A stretch of 64,000 bases of DNA from Doris montereyensis (taxonomy: Eukaryota > Mollusca > Gastropoda > Nudibranchia > Dorididae). Made by a program: the position numbers and the translations under genes. The notes under the pieces were generated by a model. It had not been told where the DNA came from. It searched no databases and saw only the letters and a list, made by a program, of their open reading frames with translations. Position 1 is the stretch's first letter; each line of letters begins with the position of its first letter. This document shows, piece after piece, positions 18,600-30,354 of this stretch. The stretch lies in assembly GCA_037039925.1 (NCBI GenBank), contig JAXRKP010000381.1, positions 1-64,000 of the forward strand, given 5' to 3'.

Positions 18600-21500
18600 A
18601 TTTTCAGACAGGATACATAATTATGATGACTTGTAACTTTTCAAGGTCACTGTGAAAAATCACCTTCAGTCGGGAGGAGGTTCAAGCCTTTAGGGATTGT
18701 GATAGATTTTATGTATCCAACTATATGATCTTGTAATTTTAATCAGCTTTAGGAGATTTCGATTTTGGCCAAATCTGAGAGTATCACATCAAAATGTAAG
18801 TCAATACTGACAACGTTATTTTAAACCAATGATTACCAATATTTTATATTTGTTTTAAAAATAATAAGGCCCAGAATAAATTTAACTTGACGATGCAGAA
18901 CTCTTAGATATATCACCATCATATCGATAATATCTTTTTTTTCTGAAAAGAATACATTTTGAGTGGCTTAACTCAATACAACTACATAAGGACCGGAAGT
19001 AGAGGTTATGTAAAAGAAAGGAACCAACTTGTGTCAAAACATGATATATCCACAAAGTCATGACATTTAATTCTTTCCTGCCTAGTAGATCCGAATCTGA
19101 CATCAGCCTCGATGCCTACAGCAGCCCTCCAATTCTTCCTTGTATTCGAGATCTCCGGCTCTGAAAGGTAAGGAAAAAACCGCATGTCATTTATCTGCTT
19201 TTGTTTTTTGACTTACAGCAATTGTAAACAAAGCGACGCTATTACTTTCAATGAATTTATCAAACCTACTCACGAAAGTTACTGACAATAAAAAGGCTCA
19301 TAATAGTTATATAAAAACATATATTTTCAGAAAGCTTGTTTTTTTCTCTAGTTTAGTTTAAGTCAAAATTAATTTTAACTGAGACAGGTTTACTTTTCAT
19401 CAAAGTTGTGTCCCTTTGCTTAGGCACACAGACTGAATAAGAAGAAGGTTTAGGCACACAGACTAGAATTGTGAGGGCCCTTAGGAAAAATAAACAACAT
19501 TGAATGTTCATGTTGCGATTTAGAATGTCTTGTCCTTTGACTAGAGTTCTAGCTGATCTGAGAATGCATCACGTTCTAAGAAAACAACAATTATTGATGT
19601 ATGTATCACATTTTGTGATGAATCAACGAGTGTCAAATTGAAATGAACGGATATATTGCATTTGTGAAAAAAGGGACTAAACTGTTAACCAGTAGGTTTC
19701 AAATAAAATATCATCAGCGACATTTAGAATTAACTCTTTAAACTTTTTTCAATTTTGGTCTAGATCTAGAAGTTTAATGTCAACTCAGCTAGATCTCTAA
19801 AGACCAGAAAGGCACCTATTTGTGCTCAATAAACTCGTCCGATGGTGTTGGAAGATATCTAAATATAGTCACTGATACAGATCTTGTAATATATGTAACC
19901 AAATTGTATTCCTAACCACCTATTTCCGTCTTGAGAACATTTGGTTAATGCCATGGAATGTCAATTTTCCCTTATTAACACCTATAGAAAGAGTCACCAT
20001 GTGAAATTTCTTGGTTTATGTCACTAACAAAAAAGTGTAGTGCGAACACTGACTTAGCACTTATCCTACAAACCAAATGGCGCAAAGTACGGATATGGGG
20101 GGGTGGGGGGAGGGAGATTTCCCTCATTGAAGATGTCTATTTGAACTGTGTCCATTTATTGACTCAATTAAAGTTTTAAAACTAGCTTTCTGATTGGTCA
20201 GCCAATCATATTAGAAAACTCATGCTTGTTTCGCAGTTAATGAATCTTGGAAAGTAGTCATGAGAAGGTGTAGGGTTTCAAGGTGCTGGAAGAGTAGACC
20301 CTTCTGTTACAGAGAACGAAAGGATTTTATTGAAGCGGGTGTCTTGACCTCCTTTGCCACTAAAATGGTATCTTCTGTAAATAATGTTGGGGTTTGGGGT
20401 GTGTTATCAGTGCTACAAAGTCAATGTGTTGCAATTTAAACGCGATAGTCAGCAGTAGGAAGCATTGATGGGGCTATTCTTACAAAAGTTACGCAAATTG
20501 ACCACAGCTGCTCAACGTATTTTGCTCTTTATTTATCATGGCTTTTAGGACAGCTCTTTCAAACTCAACAGTGTTACTTGCACTTATTAATAACACTTTA
20601 TCAGAATATAGGTTTCACATCTTAACATCACAGTTAAAAGTTGAAGTGGATTTTAAATCCATAAAACAGAACAAAAAAAAACGAACCAGCCATTAGGCCC
20701 ATGCAACCTCACACGCCGACATAAGAATGTCGTCTGGGAAAGGTGAATCGCGGACACACAGTGTGTCATAAAATGAGTAGCTCCACGCAGGTTAATATCA
20801 ACAACCCACAGCTCTGACATGCCTACTGTCTGTCAAAGCTTGAAGCTGCTACATCAGTAAAACAAGCACCTAGATCTAGATCTAGATCTACTTTAACATT
20901 TAGACAAAACAAGCTCAAAACGGATTCTTGTTAGTTATTAATGGAACAAACATTTATTTCTATTGAAATGAGAGTTAGATCTAGATATCTAGTCTAGATC
21001 TAGCTTTATTATTGACATTAACCCAAGCAGAGCTTGCAGTGTTACCGTAAGTGACCGTCTTACGGTCAGGGGTTACCCAGCCATTTGCATGAAAAAACGT
21101 GTGTGTGCAATGGGTGAAGCTAGGATTTAGACTTAGTTTGAACAATGAGTTCACGTTTACAGATGATAAAAGACCTATAAAACATGCATTTTCGATAAGT
21201 TGAAAGAATAAAGGAATTCATATTGAGATGTTATTGCAACACAAGAGAAACTTAAATATAAACATTAGCAGCGATAGCCGATGTAATCAACTTAGACCTC
21301 TCAGTGTTGAATGGGAACGCGTCACTTTGATGAATGATAAAAAAGCTATCGGGAAAGCCACAAGCTTAAAATAATTGTAATCTCATTGGCTGTTATTTAA
21401 CTATAAACTCAGAGGTCAAACTACGTCATTAAAGCATGTAAGGAAAGTGAAATTTCCATTCAATTAGCCTAGGTGTCTAGCCCTCAATATAGGGCCTGCA

Positions 21501-22910
21501 CGCTTCCGGCGGACGGCAACACGCCCTTTATTTAGGGCCGGTGCTTCTCTTGCGTTAAAATAAAGAAAATATTGAAAAAGAGAACTTTTAACAGTAATAG
21601 TACAGGCCTGAGCCTCCATAATAATGAACGATTCACCGCCGTCGTTGTAGATTTTAATTGAAGGCCGATCCCGCAAGTACCGGTCAGGCCATTTCAATCT
21701 GTGCTTGAAACCAGTGAAGTCGGTGTGAAAATTGCTCTCGTCTTTTGCAGTCGTTTTAGGATATTGCATTTACACAGAAATTACACAGATCTTTCAAAGG
21801 TAAGTATACATAAGACTTTATCATAACATTAGTAAGATGTAAAGTTTCAACGTGTAAATTAAGTTTTAAATTGAAATCTAAGAATCTAATCAGTCATCCA
21901 TATTACTAGATCTACATTCGAATATGATGAGACTAGAATCCATGTGAATTATCATGGCATTAAATCTAGTAGCTCTAGTATCTATACTATAGTAGTTAGA
22001 GATATCTAGACCTAATCGATAAAGCCTAGATCTAGATCTAGCTACTAAATTCAATCAAGATAAAGATTCTATATCTAGATCTATATTTTATTATAAGACA
22101 GTCCTAGAGATCTAGAACTAGGCTCTGCTTAAACAAGATACATCTTGATCATCAAGTAAAGTTAGACCTTATCGTAAAGAAGCCTAGAAATGTTCAAATG
22201 AAAACTTTTCTGGGGTTTTGTTACATCGAAAAAAATTTTTATCAGTATAAACTAAAAGATGTTTAAAGTTAAATTTCCACTAACTATATTCTAGACCTAG
22301 TACTGTCTAGATCTTACACACCTTTTCTTGCAAGTTTGAGATAAAAAAAATCATAAGCTTGAATTGAGGAGGAGGGGGGGGGTGTCTGTGTGTCAGATGG
22401 TGAAAGATGTTAAAATTATGGAGACCTGACTGTGGAACTCCTTCCAAGAAGAACAAGACTAAATTTCGCATTCAGCCCATTCTGAACTTCAATTCTATGA
22501 AATTGGATAAGATTGAGATTACTCAAAGAATTTTTTAAATGTCATGCTAATTCTCCTTTCCCTATCTTTCTTTTTCTAATTTCAGCTCAGTAACATTCAC
22601 GATGGGAAGGAAATGCTCTTTTTTGGATGCATCAATTTTCATGAGTGGTCACTTCACAAACATTTTTAATGCAGCCACATTGATAATAATGATTATTTTC
22701 AAATAAACTGAAACACGATGTTATTAATGTGCAGGTTCCAAGCCCTTTATTAACTATAATGCAGAGGGAACATGATTTTTGGATTTTGTGACCAGTGTTG
22801 AAAGTCTTTCTACTTTTTTCTTCTTCAGAATCAGGATCAGAATTGATAATTCGCAAAAAGAGCGTTTTGCCCATGAATGCGATTATAGTGTTACACTTCA
22901 CAGTTCATAT
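18600..22910. other. Gene-free stretch upstream of PSMA4; GATCTA-rich
   Basis: Should contain the missing PSMA4 first exon and promoter, which I could not place. Candidate minus-strand ATG|GT junctions near 18912 and 19997 both have weak donors. A GC-richer part at about 21480-21760 has a 101-residue minus-strand frame without recognised motifs. Many GATCTAGATCT-type words occur (20870-20890, 20980-21002, 22020-22085). Confidence 0.4.
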
Positions 22911-22914
22911 TCAC

Positions 22915-25900
22915 ACATTTTCACGTCCAAGCACACGTTTAAATTGGTCAACAGATAAGCTGTTGATGACTCTATTTGGCAGGGCATTCACTCGCAGATG
23001 GTTCGAGGGAAAAAGCTGTGTTTGTAAATGTTGGTCCGGTATGTGGGTTGATGAATTTTTGCTGGTGATGATTTCTTGTTGAGCGCAGTATATTCATTGT
23101 TGCGTTGAGAAAAATAAGTCGGGATTTTCACGGTTGATGTGTCTGTGTATTGCTTTGTAAATATGTGTGAGGCGTAGAGGGTTTTCTCGGGTTTCAGAGA
23201 AGACCAGTTAAGTTCCTGTAATGCTTGAGTCACGCATCCTGTTCCTCTTGACCAGCATTTTTTTACAACTCGCTGCCCATCTCTGTACCTTTTCAATTTG
23301 GTCAATTTGGTATTGGTGGTGTGATCCCATGCAGCACTAGCGTATTCTAGCGTCGGCCTAACAAGTGCTGTGTATGCCTGACATTTAATTTGCATGGGGC
23401 ATTGAAGCAGGTTTCGGTGGATAAACCCAAGGCATCTATTTGCTTTTAATGTGATTTCATTTATATGATCATCCCATTGGAGTTTGTTGTTGAGGCGGAC
23501 TCCCAGATATGGTATGCTTTGAACGTGTTCCAGATGCTCGTTCATGAGGGTATAATCATATATGACTGGCTTTCGTTTTGGTGTAATGTTCATCACATAG
23601 CAACTTGGATGGATGGAATTTCATATGCCACTCTTCAGTCCATTTTCAAGGGTTGACAGATCTCTTTGAAGGTTTTCTGCACTGGCTTTGTTTGTTATTT
23701 CTCGAAACAACAGGCTGTCGTCCGCAAACAGTTTAAGATTTGTATCAGGGGACAGATTTTTCCCAAGATCATTTATGAACATTAAAAAACAGAGAGGTCC
23801 AAGGACTGTGCCCTGGGGGATTCAGATAGGACAGGACAAGGTTCGCTTGATTTTCCTTCTAGGATTACTCTTTGTGTCCTTCCACGGAGCCAACTTTCAA
23901 ACCATTTCAGGAGCTGTTGGTTGTTTGTTTCATTATCGGATATATCGTTGGTGTTTCTTATTCCATAATTCTCTAGTTTTTGGAGGAGGTGTTGGTGGGG
24001 TACAGTGTCAAAAGCCTTACTAAAATCAAGGATTAGTAGGTCAACCTGTTTTTTTGTCATCTATTGATTTAGCTATCGAGTCTAGTGTTGATATAAGTTG
24101 TGTTTCACAGGAATGGTGCTTACGGAATCCACATTGGTAGTCTACCAGTACGTTGTTTTCTTCCAGGTGGTTCATTATCGTGTGTGCTATGATATGCTCC
24201 AGTACTTTGCAAGAAATTGAAGTTAGGGATACTGGGCGGTAGTTGAAGCAATGTCACGTCTTCCTTTTATAAATAGCTGTGACTTTTGCTGTTTTCCAAT
24301 CTTCTGGCACGAATCCGGTATTGATTGATTGTTGGAATATTATGCAAAGATATGGCGCGATCTCATTTGCTGTTTCTTTGAGGATTTTAGAGGGGGTGTC
24401 ATCTGGTCCTGTTGCCTTATGCGAGTCTAGTTGTTTAAGTTGTTTTATAACCCCTAGTACAGTGATACTAATTTGTTTGATTTCAGAAATTTCGCTACTT
24501 TCAATAATTGGTAAGTTTGGGTCCTCCGGGTGAACACACTTTGATATTGATCGTTAAGAATTTTTGCTTGTTCTTTGGAGTCTGTTGTTTCTGTGCTGTC
24601 TGGTCGTTGAAGGACGCTTATTCCTTATATGTCTTTACGCTTTGATTTGATGTAAGACCAGAATCTTTTGGTTATGCGAGCGTTGTCAAGGTCTGGATTC
24701 TCATCGTCAATTTCAAGTAGTTCGTTTATGTTTTTGAGGTGTTGTTTCCGTAATTCCTGATGAATTATTGTTCTGATATTTCGATATTTTTGCCAGTCCT
24801 TTGATTTGTTGTGGCATTTTGCAGCATTATATCTCCTCTGCTTTTGTCTTATCAACCGTTTGATCTTTTTAGTTATCCACGGTAAATGTGCTTTGCCGCT
24901 AATTGTTTTCTTGGGTATATGTATGTTCATGGAATGTGTGACAAGTTCTTTGAATATTGTCCAATTTTCATTTACAGTTTTTGTCTCTGCATTTCTTTCG
25001 AATGTTTCGTAGTTATCTCGTAGGTCTTCTTTAATAGCATTGATGTCGCCTTTGGGGTACAGGAAAATTGATCGAGGAGGTTTTTTTCTTTATTTTTGTT
25101 TTCATTTGTACGCTGCATAAAACTGCGCTGTGGTCACTCATACCAGGGACAACACTTGTTTCTACAAAGGTCAGGATTTGTTGTCAAGATGATATCAAGT
25201 ATGTTTTCACCTCTTGTTGGTTCGTGAGTTACTTGCGTCAGGTTGAATTCAGTGACAATTTCAATCATTTTTCATTTATGTGCCTGCTATATTGGGGATT
25301 TGGTCTAACTTCTTGTGCTTCCCATATGTCTGGAAGATTAAAATCGCCGCCTAAAAGAATGTTTGGGGTGTGCGTTCCTTGGCTATGGAGCTTCCTTAAA
25401 GATTCATGTAGTTTTTCCGTCACGTCAACGCCGCTAGATGGTTTTCTATAAAAACAACCCACGTGAAGGTCTCCCTGTGCCATAGATATTTTAGTCCATG
25501 TTATTTCACAATCAGTGTTGGCACAATTTTCTGTTGAGACTAAATTGTTTTTTACTGCGATCAACACTCCTCCTTCGCCGCGCGTCCTGTCTTTCCGATA
25601 TGGTGGTGGGTTTAGAAAATTTGAATTAAATATTGCTTTACTATCTATATCGTTACTGAGGTGAGTTTCTGTCGCGAGTATAATATCTGTTGAGTGTGTT
25701 TCTGTCATTTGTTACAGTTTCAATTGTTTGTCTTGGCTAATAAGACTACGACAGTTCAAATTTATTATAGTGAGATCTTTTGAAAGTTCCTTATTTGTTT
25801 TGTTATCCTTTTTGCCTAACTGGTCAGAGTGTTGTTGATTTTCGTTGTTTTTGTCTATTCTGTGTGAACGAAAATCTGACAGCTCATTTCCTATTGCCTG

Positions 25901-26140
25901 TGTGTTCGTCGCGTGTTGTGTTTCGATGGTGATTAGATTTCGAGGTGGGTGGTGGTCGTTGCGAGTGTGAATGACTGGTCTTCGACCGGTGATTGTTTTG
26001 ATTAAATGACGTTTATGCTTGCCACCGCGGTGACATCGCCTCGGGCCGTTCCAAAAAAATGTATTAAAGTGTAAACAGTAAACAATTGTCACCAAATAAA
26101 ATGCCATTAAAAAGCCGTTGAATTGAATATGATCCATTTA
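22915..26140 (-). mobile_element. CR1/jockey-type LINE, nearly full length but frameshifted
   Basis: Read on the minus strand. A leader region at 25712-26137 ends in LTIINLNCRSL. An apurinic-type endonuclease follows at 25265-25708 (ILATETHLSNDI, GEGGVLIAVKNN, LGGDFNLPDI). A basic linker at 24625-24930 reads PWITKKIKRLIRQKQRRYNA. Reverse transcriptase follows, with LLILDFSKAFDTVPHQHLLQ near 23960-24040, FADDS near 23711-23731, and a thumb/C-terminal part at 22988-23596 (PYLGVRLNNKLQWDDHI, LVRPTLEYASAAWD). It ends in SFFPRTICE, then after a one-base shift NALPNRVINSLSVDQFKR. Frameshifts make it inactive. Target-site duplications not found. Confidence 0.9.
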
Positions 26141-26194
26141 AAATTTGAAGTATTGTAAAATTTATCTGATTAAAATCGTTAAAAAGTATTTTAA

Positions 26195-27353
26195 CTCAAT
26201 CCCACCTACAGCACCCGTAGTCGCCCGTTCGCTGAGAGCCGTGCGCCTACCTAGATCGCCCGTAGTCGCCCGGTGACGTAGCACTTTCGCTTTCGTTATT
26301 TCAAACCTTTATAAATACCGGAAATCTCGTTCAATTATAATTTCACGAGACTTCCGTTGTAGGTGCCATATCCGGGTATTTTTAGGGCTTTTCCTTTCGT
26401 TTCTACGTTGCTTCATTGCGAAGCTATCCTCGCTTGAAATTACACGCAAAATTTTTCTACCAAAATCGACCTCGCGCTTTACAATGGACGACCTGTTGAA
26501 TTTGTTCCGTAATGTAACGGATGACTGAGACCTACACGGTCACGATTATAATCCTTTAACTTTGAATTTAGATGAAGAAGATGAAGATAATGTAGATCTA
26601 CCGGACATTGATGCCGATCTCGTAGTTGAGAACGACGAAGATGATGAGGAGGACGAGGGAGTGGTGAAGGAGAAGTAGATCTAGATCTACATCATAATCT
26701 TGAATGGACGACGTTGGATGATCTAAACAACGCAGAAAGGCCTAGGGTTATTCACTTTGATGAGGTGGGGGGATATTAGATATTATATTTATTCATTCTT
26801 GGATTTATTGACTGGCCTGGACTGTTTTGAACTTAGTACTATTATATATACATTAATGATTCCTTTCTCTGGATTGTGTTCTTGTGGACTAGGGTTTTTT
26901 TTTTCGCTTTTGGTAATCGATAGATTATAATTGTGCATGTGTGATTGATGAGATTTTGGGGGCAGGGGGGATATTTTTTATTCATTCTTGGATTTATTGA
27001 CATTGGACTGGACTGTTTATGAACTTTGTGTATTATTATATTATTGATTCCCTCCTCTGGATTGTGCTAATTGGACTTACCTGTAAGGCTTCTTGTGGTC
27101 TTTCTTGATTTTTTTTCGCTTTAGGTCAGTTTGAATTTTTTTAGCAAGTAATTCTTTTTTTCAACTCTTATTTTTATATGGAAATAAAACTTTAGTCTTC
27201 TAGGAATTTTTGCAGTTTATTTCATATTTTTATCATGTCTGGGTGCCTGTCTGTAGTGATTTTTAAAAAAGTTTGTCAAAATTGTGGAAGAGTTATTTCC
27301 CTTGTGTTAGGTACAGGGGTAGATTCAGGGAGTGGGGCTTAGGTGGGATTGAG
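26195..27353 (+). mobile_element. TTAA-flanked piggyBac-like element, internally deleted
   Basis: Terminal inverted repeats CTCAATCCCACCTA at 26195-26208 and TAGGTGGGATTGAG at 27340-27353 are perfect and flanked on both sides by TTAA (26191-26194, 27354-27357). TTAA duplication is typical of piggyBac and also of Kolobok elements. Inside, an ATG at 26484 opens MDDLLNLFRNVTDD, then an in-frame TGA, then a strongly acidic run (NLDEEDEDN, DEDDEEDEG) to a TAG at 26677. A further piece reads EWTTLDDLNNAERPRVIHFD. An acidic N-terminus fits a piggyBac transposase, but no DDD catalytic core is present. I infer a 1.16-kb internal-deletion derivative. Confidence 0.72.
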
Positions 27354-27479
27354 TTAAGATATACACAACACATTCACAAATATAATGGTATAAAAATCCG
27401 AAGGAAAAATAAGATAAATCCACTGGTAAAAATGAAAAACAACACAGCACACGATACAGGTCTTGCCTGCTAGGCTGGT

Positions 27480-28400
27480 ACATGTCTAAATTTTTCTCTT
27501 CCTCCTTCTTCATCTTTTTTCTTTTCTTCTTCTCTTTTTCCTTAATGTGCTCTTTCTTACTTTTCTTCTCTCATTTTCTGTTTTCTTTTGTCTTCTTCTT
27601 CTCCTTCATCTTCTTCTTTTCTTGCTTTTTCTTCTTCCGTTGTTTTCTTCTTCTCCTATTTCTTCTTCATCTTTCTTCTTTTTTCTTCTCCTTCATCTTT
27701 TTTTCCTTAAGTGCTCTTTCTTAGTTTTCTTCCCTTTCTTATATTCTTTTCTTCATCTTCTGTTTTCTTTTTTATTTCTTTTCTTTCGTTTTCTTCTCCT
27801 TCATCTTCTTTTGCTTCTTCTTCTTCTGTTTTTCTTCCTCTTCTTCTTCATGGTCCTTTTCTTCTCCATTCTCTTCTTTTTTCTTCTTCTTCTTCCCTTT
27901 ATTCTTTTTTTATTCTCCTTCATCTTTTGTTTGCTTTCTTCATTTTCTTCTTCTTCCCTTTATTCTTATTGTTTTTCTTCTTCTCCTTCATCTTTTTGTA
28001 CTTTATTCTTTTTCTTCTTCTTCCCTTTAATCTTTTTTCTTCTTCTCCTTCCTCATCTCGATCTAATATTAATATTTTACTCTCTCTCTCTCTCTCACTC
28101 TCTTGGACATCGTTTAGATCTAGAATTAGAATATAGATAGATTATTCTCCTTCATCTTTTGTTTTCTCTTTACTTATTTATTCTCCTTTTCTTCTCCTTG
28201 CATCTTCTTCTGTTCTGTTTCTTTTCTCCTTCATGGTCGTTTTCTTCTCCATTCTCTTCTTTTTCTCCTTCATCTTCTTTTTTCTATAATTTCTTCTTCC
28301 CTTTATTCTCCTCCATCAATTTTTGGCTTTCTTTTTCCCTTTATATTCTTATTGTTTTTTCTTCTTCTCCTTCATCTCGATCTAATATTTTACTTCTGTC
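27480..28400 (+). repeat. Long pyrimidine-rich (TTC/CTT) tract
   Basis: About 900 bases of impure TTC, TTCTTC and TCTCC with two (TC)n patches, at about 28080-28105 and 28410-28425. The long Phe/Leu/Ser-rich open frames are artefacts of composition. Confidence 0.95.
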
Positions 28401-28429
28401 TATCTGTCTCTCTCTCTCTCTGAGATCGT

Positions 28430-30190
28430 GTGTGGGATTTAGATCTAGACTAGAATTAGAATCATCATACTACAAACACTCTACAAGAAGTACAAGTCTT
28501 AATCTAGATCTAGACATAGATAAGACACTGAACCTACTTAAAAGAAGGTGGTTTAGAATAAGACATCATACACTACACACTATACTGTAGTGTTAGGCCC
28601 TCTAGTGGCTAGGCCTTCGTAAGCGGTGTGTGTATACATTAATAGTAGGCCTACTGTAATAAAACTACAATACTGTATGCGTCAGCGGTCAGCTGTGACG
28701 GCGCGAGGTGGGTCATTCAGCCTTCAATTAGCCAGACTGCGATTCGATTAGCAGGCTTGTATAGTAAGGAGGCTTAGGTACATGGGCGATATCGGAGTTT
28801 AGTGTCCTAAATTATTTTTATCAGAGTTTGATCCTACATTTTAATTTGTCGGAGTTTGTCACACTTTGTCGACCCTGCTGGTCCCATGGCCCATACACAA
28901 AGTTTGAATGGAGATGGAGAAACGACACAATTGCTTCATCTGGCGGAAACACATTTGGGAAAATTCTAAATTAAAGTGCAATACCCTGTGTAACTTTTCT
29001 TGAACTTGAAGAAATAAATATTTTTTTGGAAAACAAAATATTTTTAAGTTATTCTTAAAAACTCTTATTTTCAAGTTTAAATCAATCTTGGAAAAAAATA
29101 ATTTAGGACCCTAAACTCCGAGATCGCCGGTACAGGCACATCAAACAGAACTGACCAGTCAAACTGATGTTATAGCTACACCACTACCTTGTATTTATCT
29201 CGGAGTATTATATTAAATCGGATCACGTTTAGTGATGGAGCCCTGCCTTCATTGCCTTTCATAATAATTTAGATATCCTGATCAAGATCTAGATTTAGAA
29301 CTTATCTACATCTAGAGATCTAGAATCTAGATTAGCTCTAGAGTCTAGATAGAGCTAGATTAGATCTAAATCTAGATCTAGATCTAGATCTAGATCTAGC
29401 TCTAGATTTATAGCATCTAAAGTAAATATGTTGACTAATTTTTTGCGTTACCATAGTTCACAGTTAGGATGTTCGCAAGTTGAGAACTAAAACCTGAGAA
29501 GAATTTTGAGCAAATGCTGTAAACAACAGAATGACCAAGGCATTTAGAAAGTTAAAAGTAACCGCATCATTCTTTACCCACCATGTTGAAATTTGCATGC
29601 AAAGCTAGTAGATAAGTGCGTTCGTAGTTAAGCAATGTTTGCTAAAAAAAACCCAACTAATTAAGTACACTAATTGCCAATAAATGGGTTTAAAATTCCG
29701 TTCATATTTTGGTGAGAATACTGTTCAAAGTTGTATCTAATATAGGATAAATAGTAATACGAAATCAATAATTTTTATCCATTGTACCACTCTTACGAAT
29801 AAAAAAAATACTTTAGATCGATCACTCGACGACGCGCAAAGCTAGTTTCGTTTTCTTCATAAAATCATGACAAAGATGTACCGAAAACGAGCTTGTGTTC
29901 ATAAACTGACTTAGGTTTACTTCCATGTGCTCCTGTAACCAAAAGTTATGACTATCATTTTTGTTCTTCTTTCCTTCTTTGGAAAAAAAGAACTGATCCT
30001 GTCCGGCAGCTTTAATCTGGACTTTCCATTACATCTAACTAGATCTAGATCTAGAAAATCTGGATCAAATCGACTAAAATATGATGGCATTTGTGATGGT
30101 TGATGATAATAATAAAGTTATTTAAATAAATATACTACTAGATCTAGATCTATAATATAAAAAGAAATAGATCTCTACATTCCTGAATCC
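28430..30190. other. Gene-free stretch with a (GATCTA)n core, upstream of PDCD7
   Basis: No coding signal. 29285-29410 is dominated by TCTAGA/GATCTA hexamers, with an uninterrupted run of about 40 bases near 29365-29405. It probably contains the PDCD7 promoter, which I cannot delimit. Confidence 0.45.
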
Positions 30191-30354
30191 ATTAATTTGA
30201 TGTTTCATATTCAGAGATTCTCATGCTCTCACAGCATAAAATAGATCTAATTTACCAGACTGCAGATCAATGTGAATAAGCTGCCTGAACTGAAGTACTG
30301 TTATAGGACTGGCAATTCAATACTCAATGACTTAGCCAGTAAGTCTTAGTCGCA

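Noticed and set aside
18900..20000. PSMA4 first exon at minus-strand ATG|GTGATA (18912) or ATG|GTGACT (19997)
   Set aside because: Both donors are weak and there is no independent support, so the start codon was left unplaced.
21464..21769. 101-residue minus-strand frame in a GC-richer patch
   Set aside because: Considered as a first exon or a small gene, but no motif, no donor in the right phase for PSMA4 and no family recognised.
26484..26679. Selenoprotein reading through the in-frame TGA
   Set aside because: No selenocysteine element seen, and the context is a decayed TTAA transposon.
27482..28590. Phe/Leu/Ser-rich 80-197 residue frames that look like membrane proteins
   Set aside because: Composition artefact of the pyrimidine tract; no splice sites, start context or motifs.
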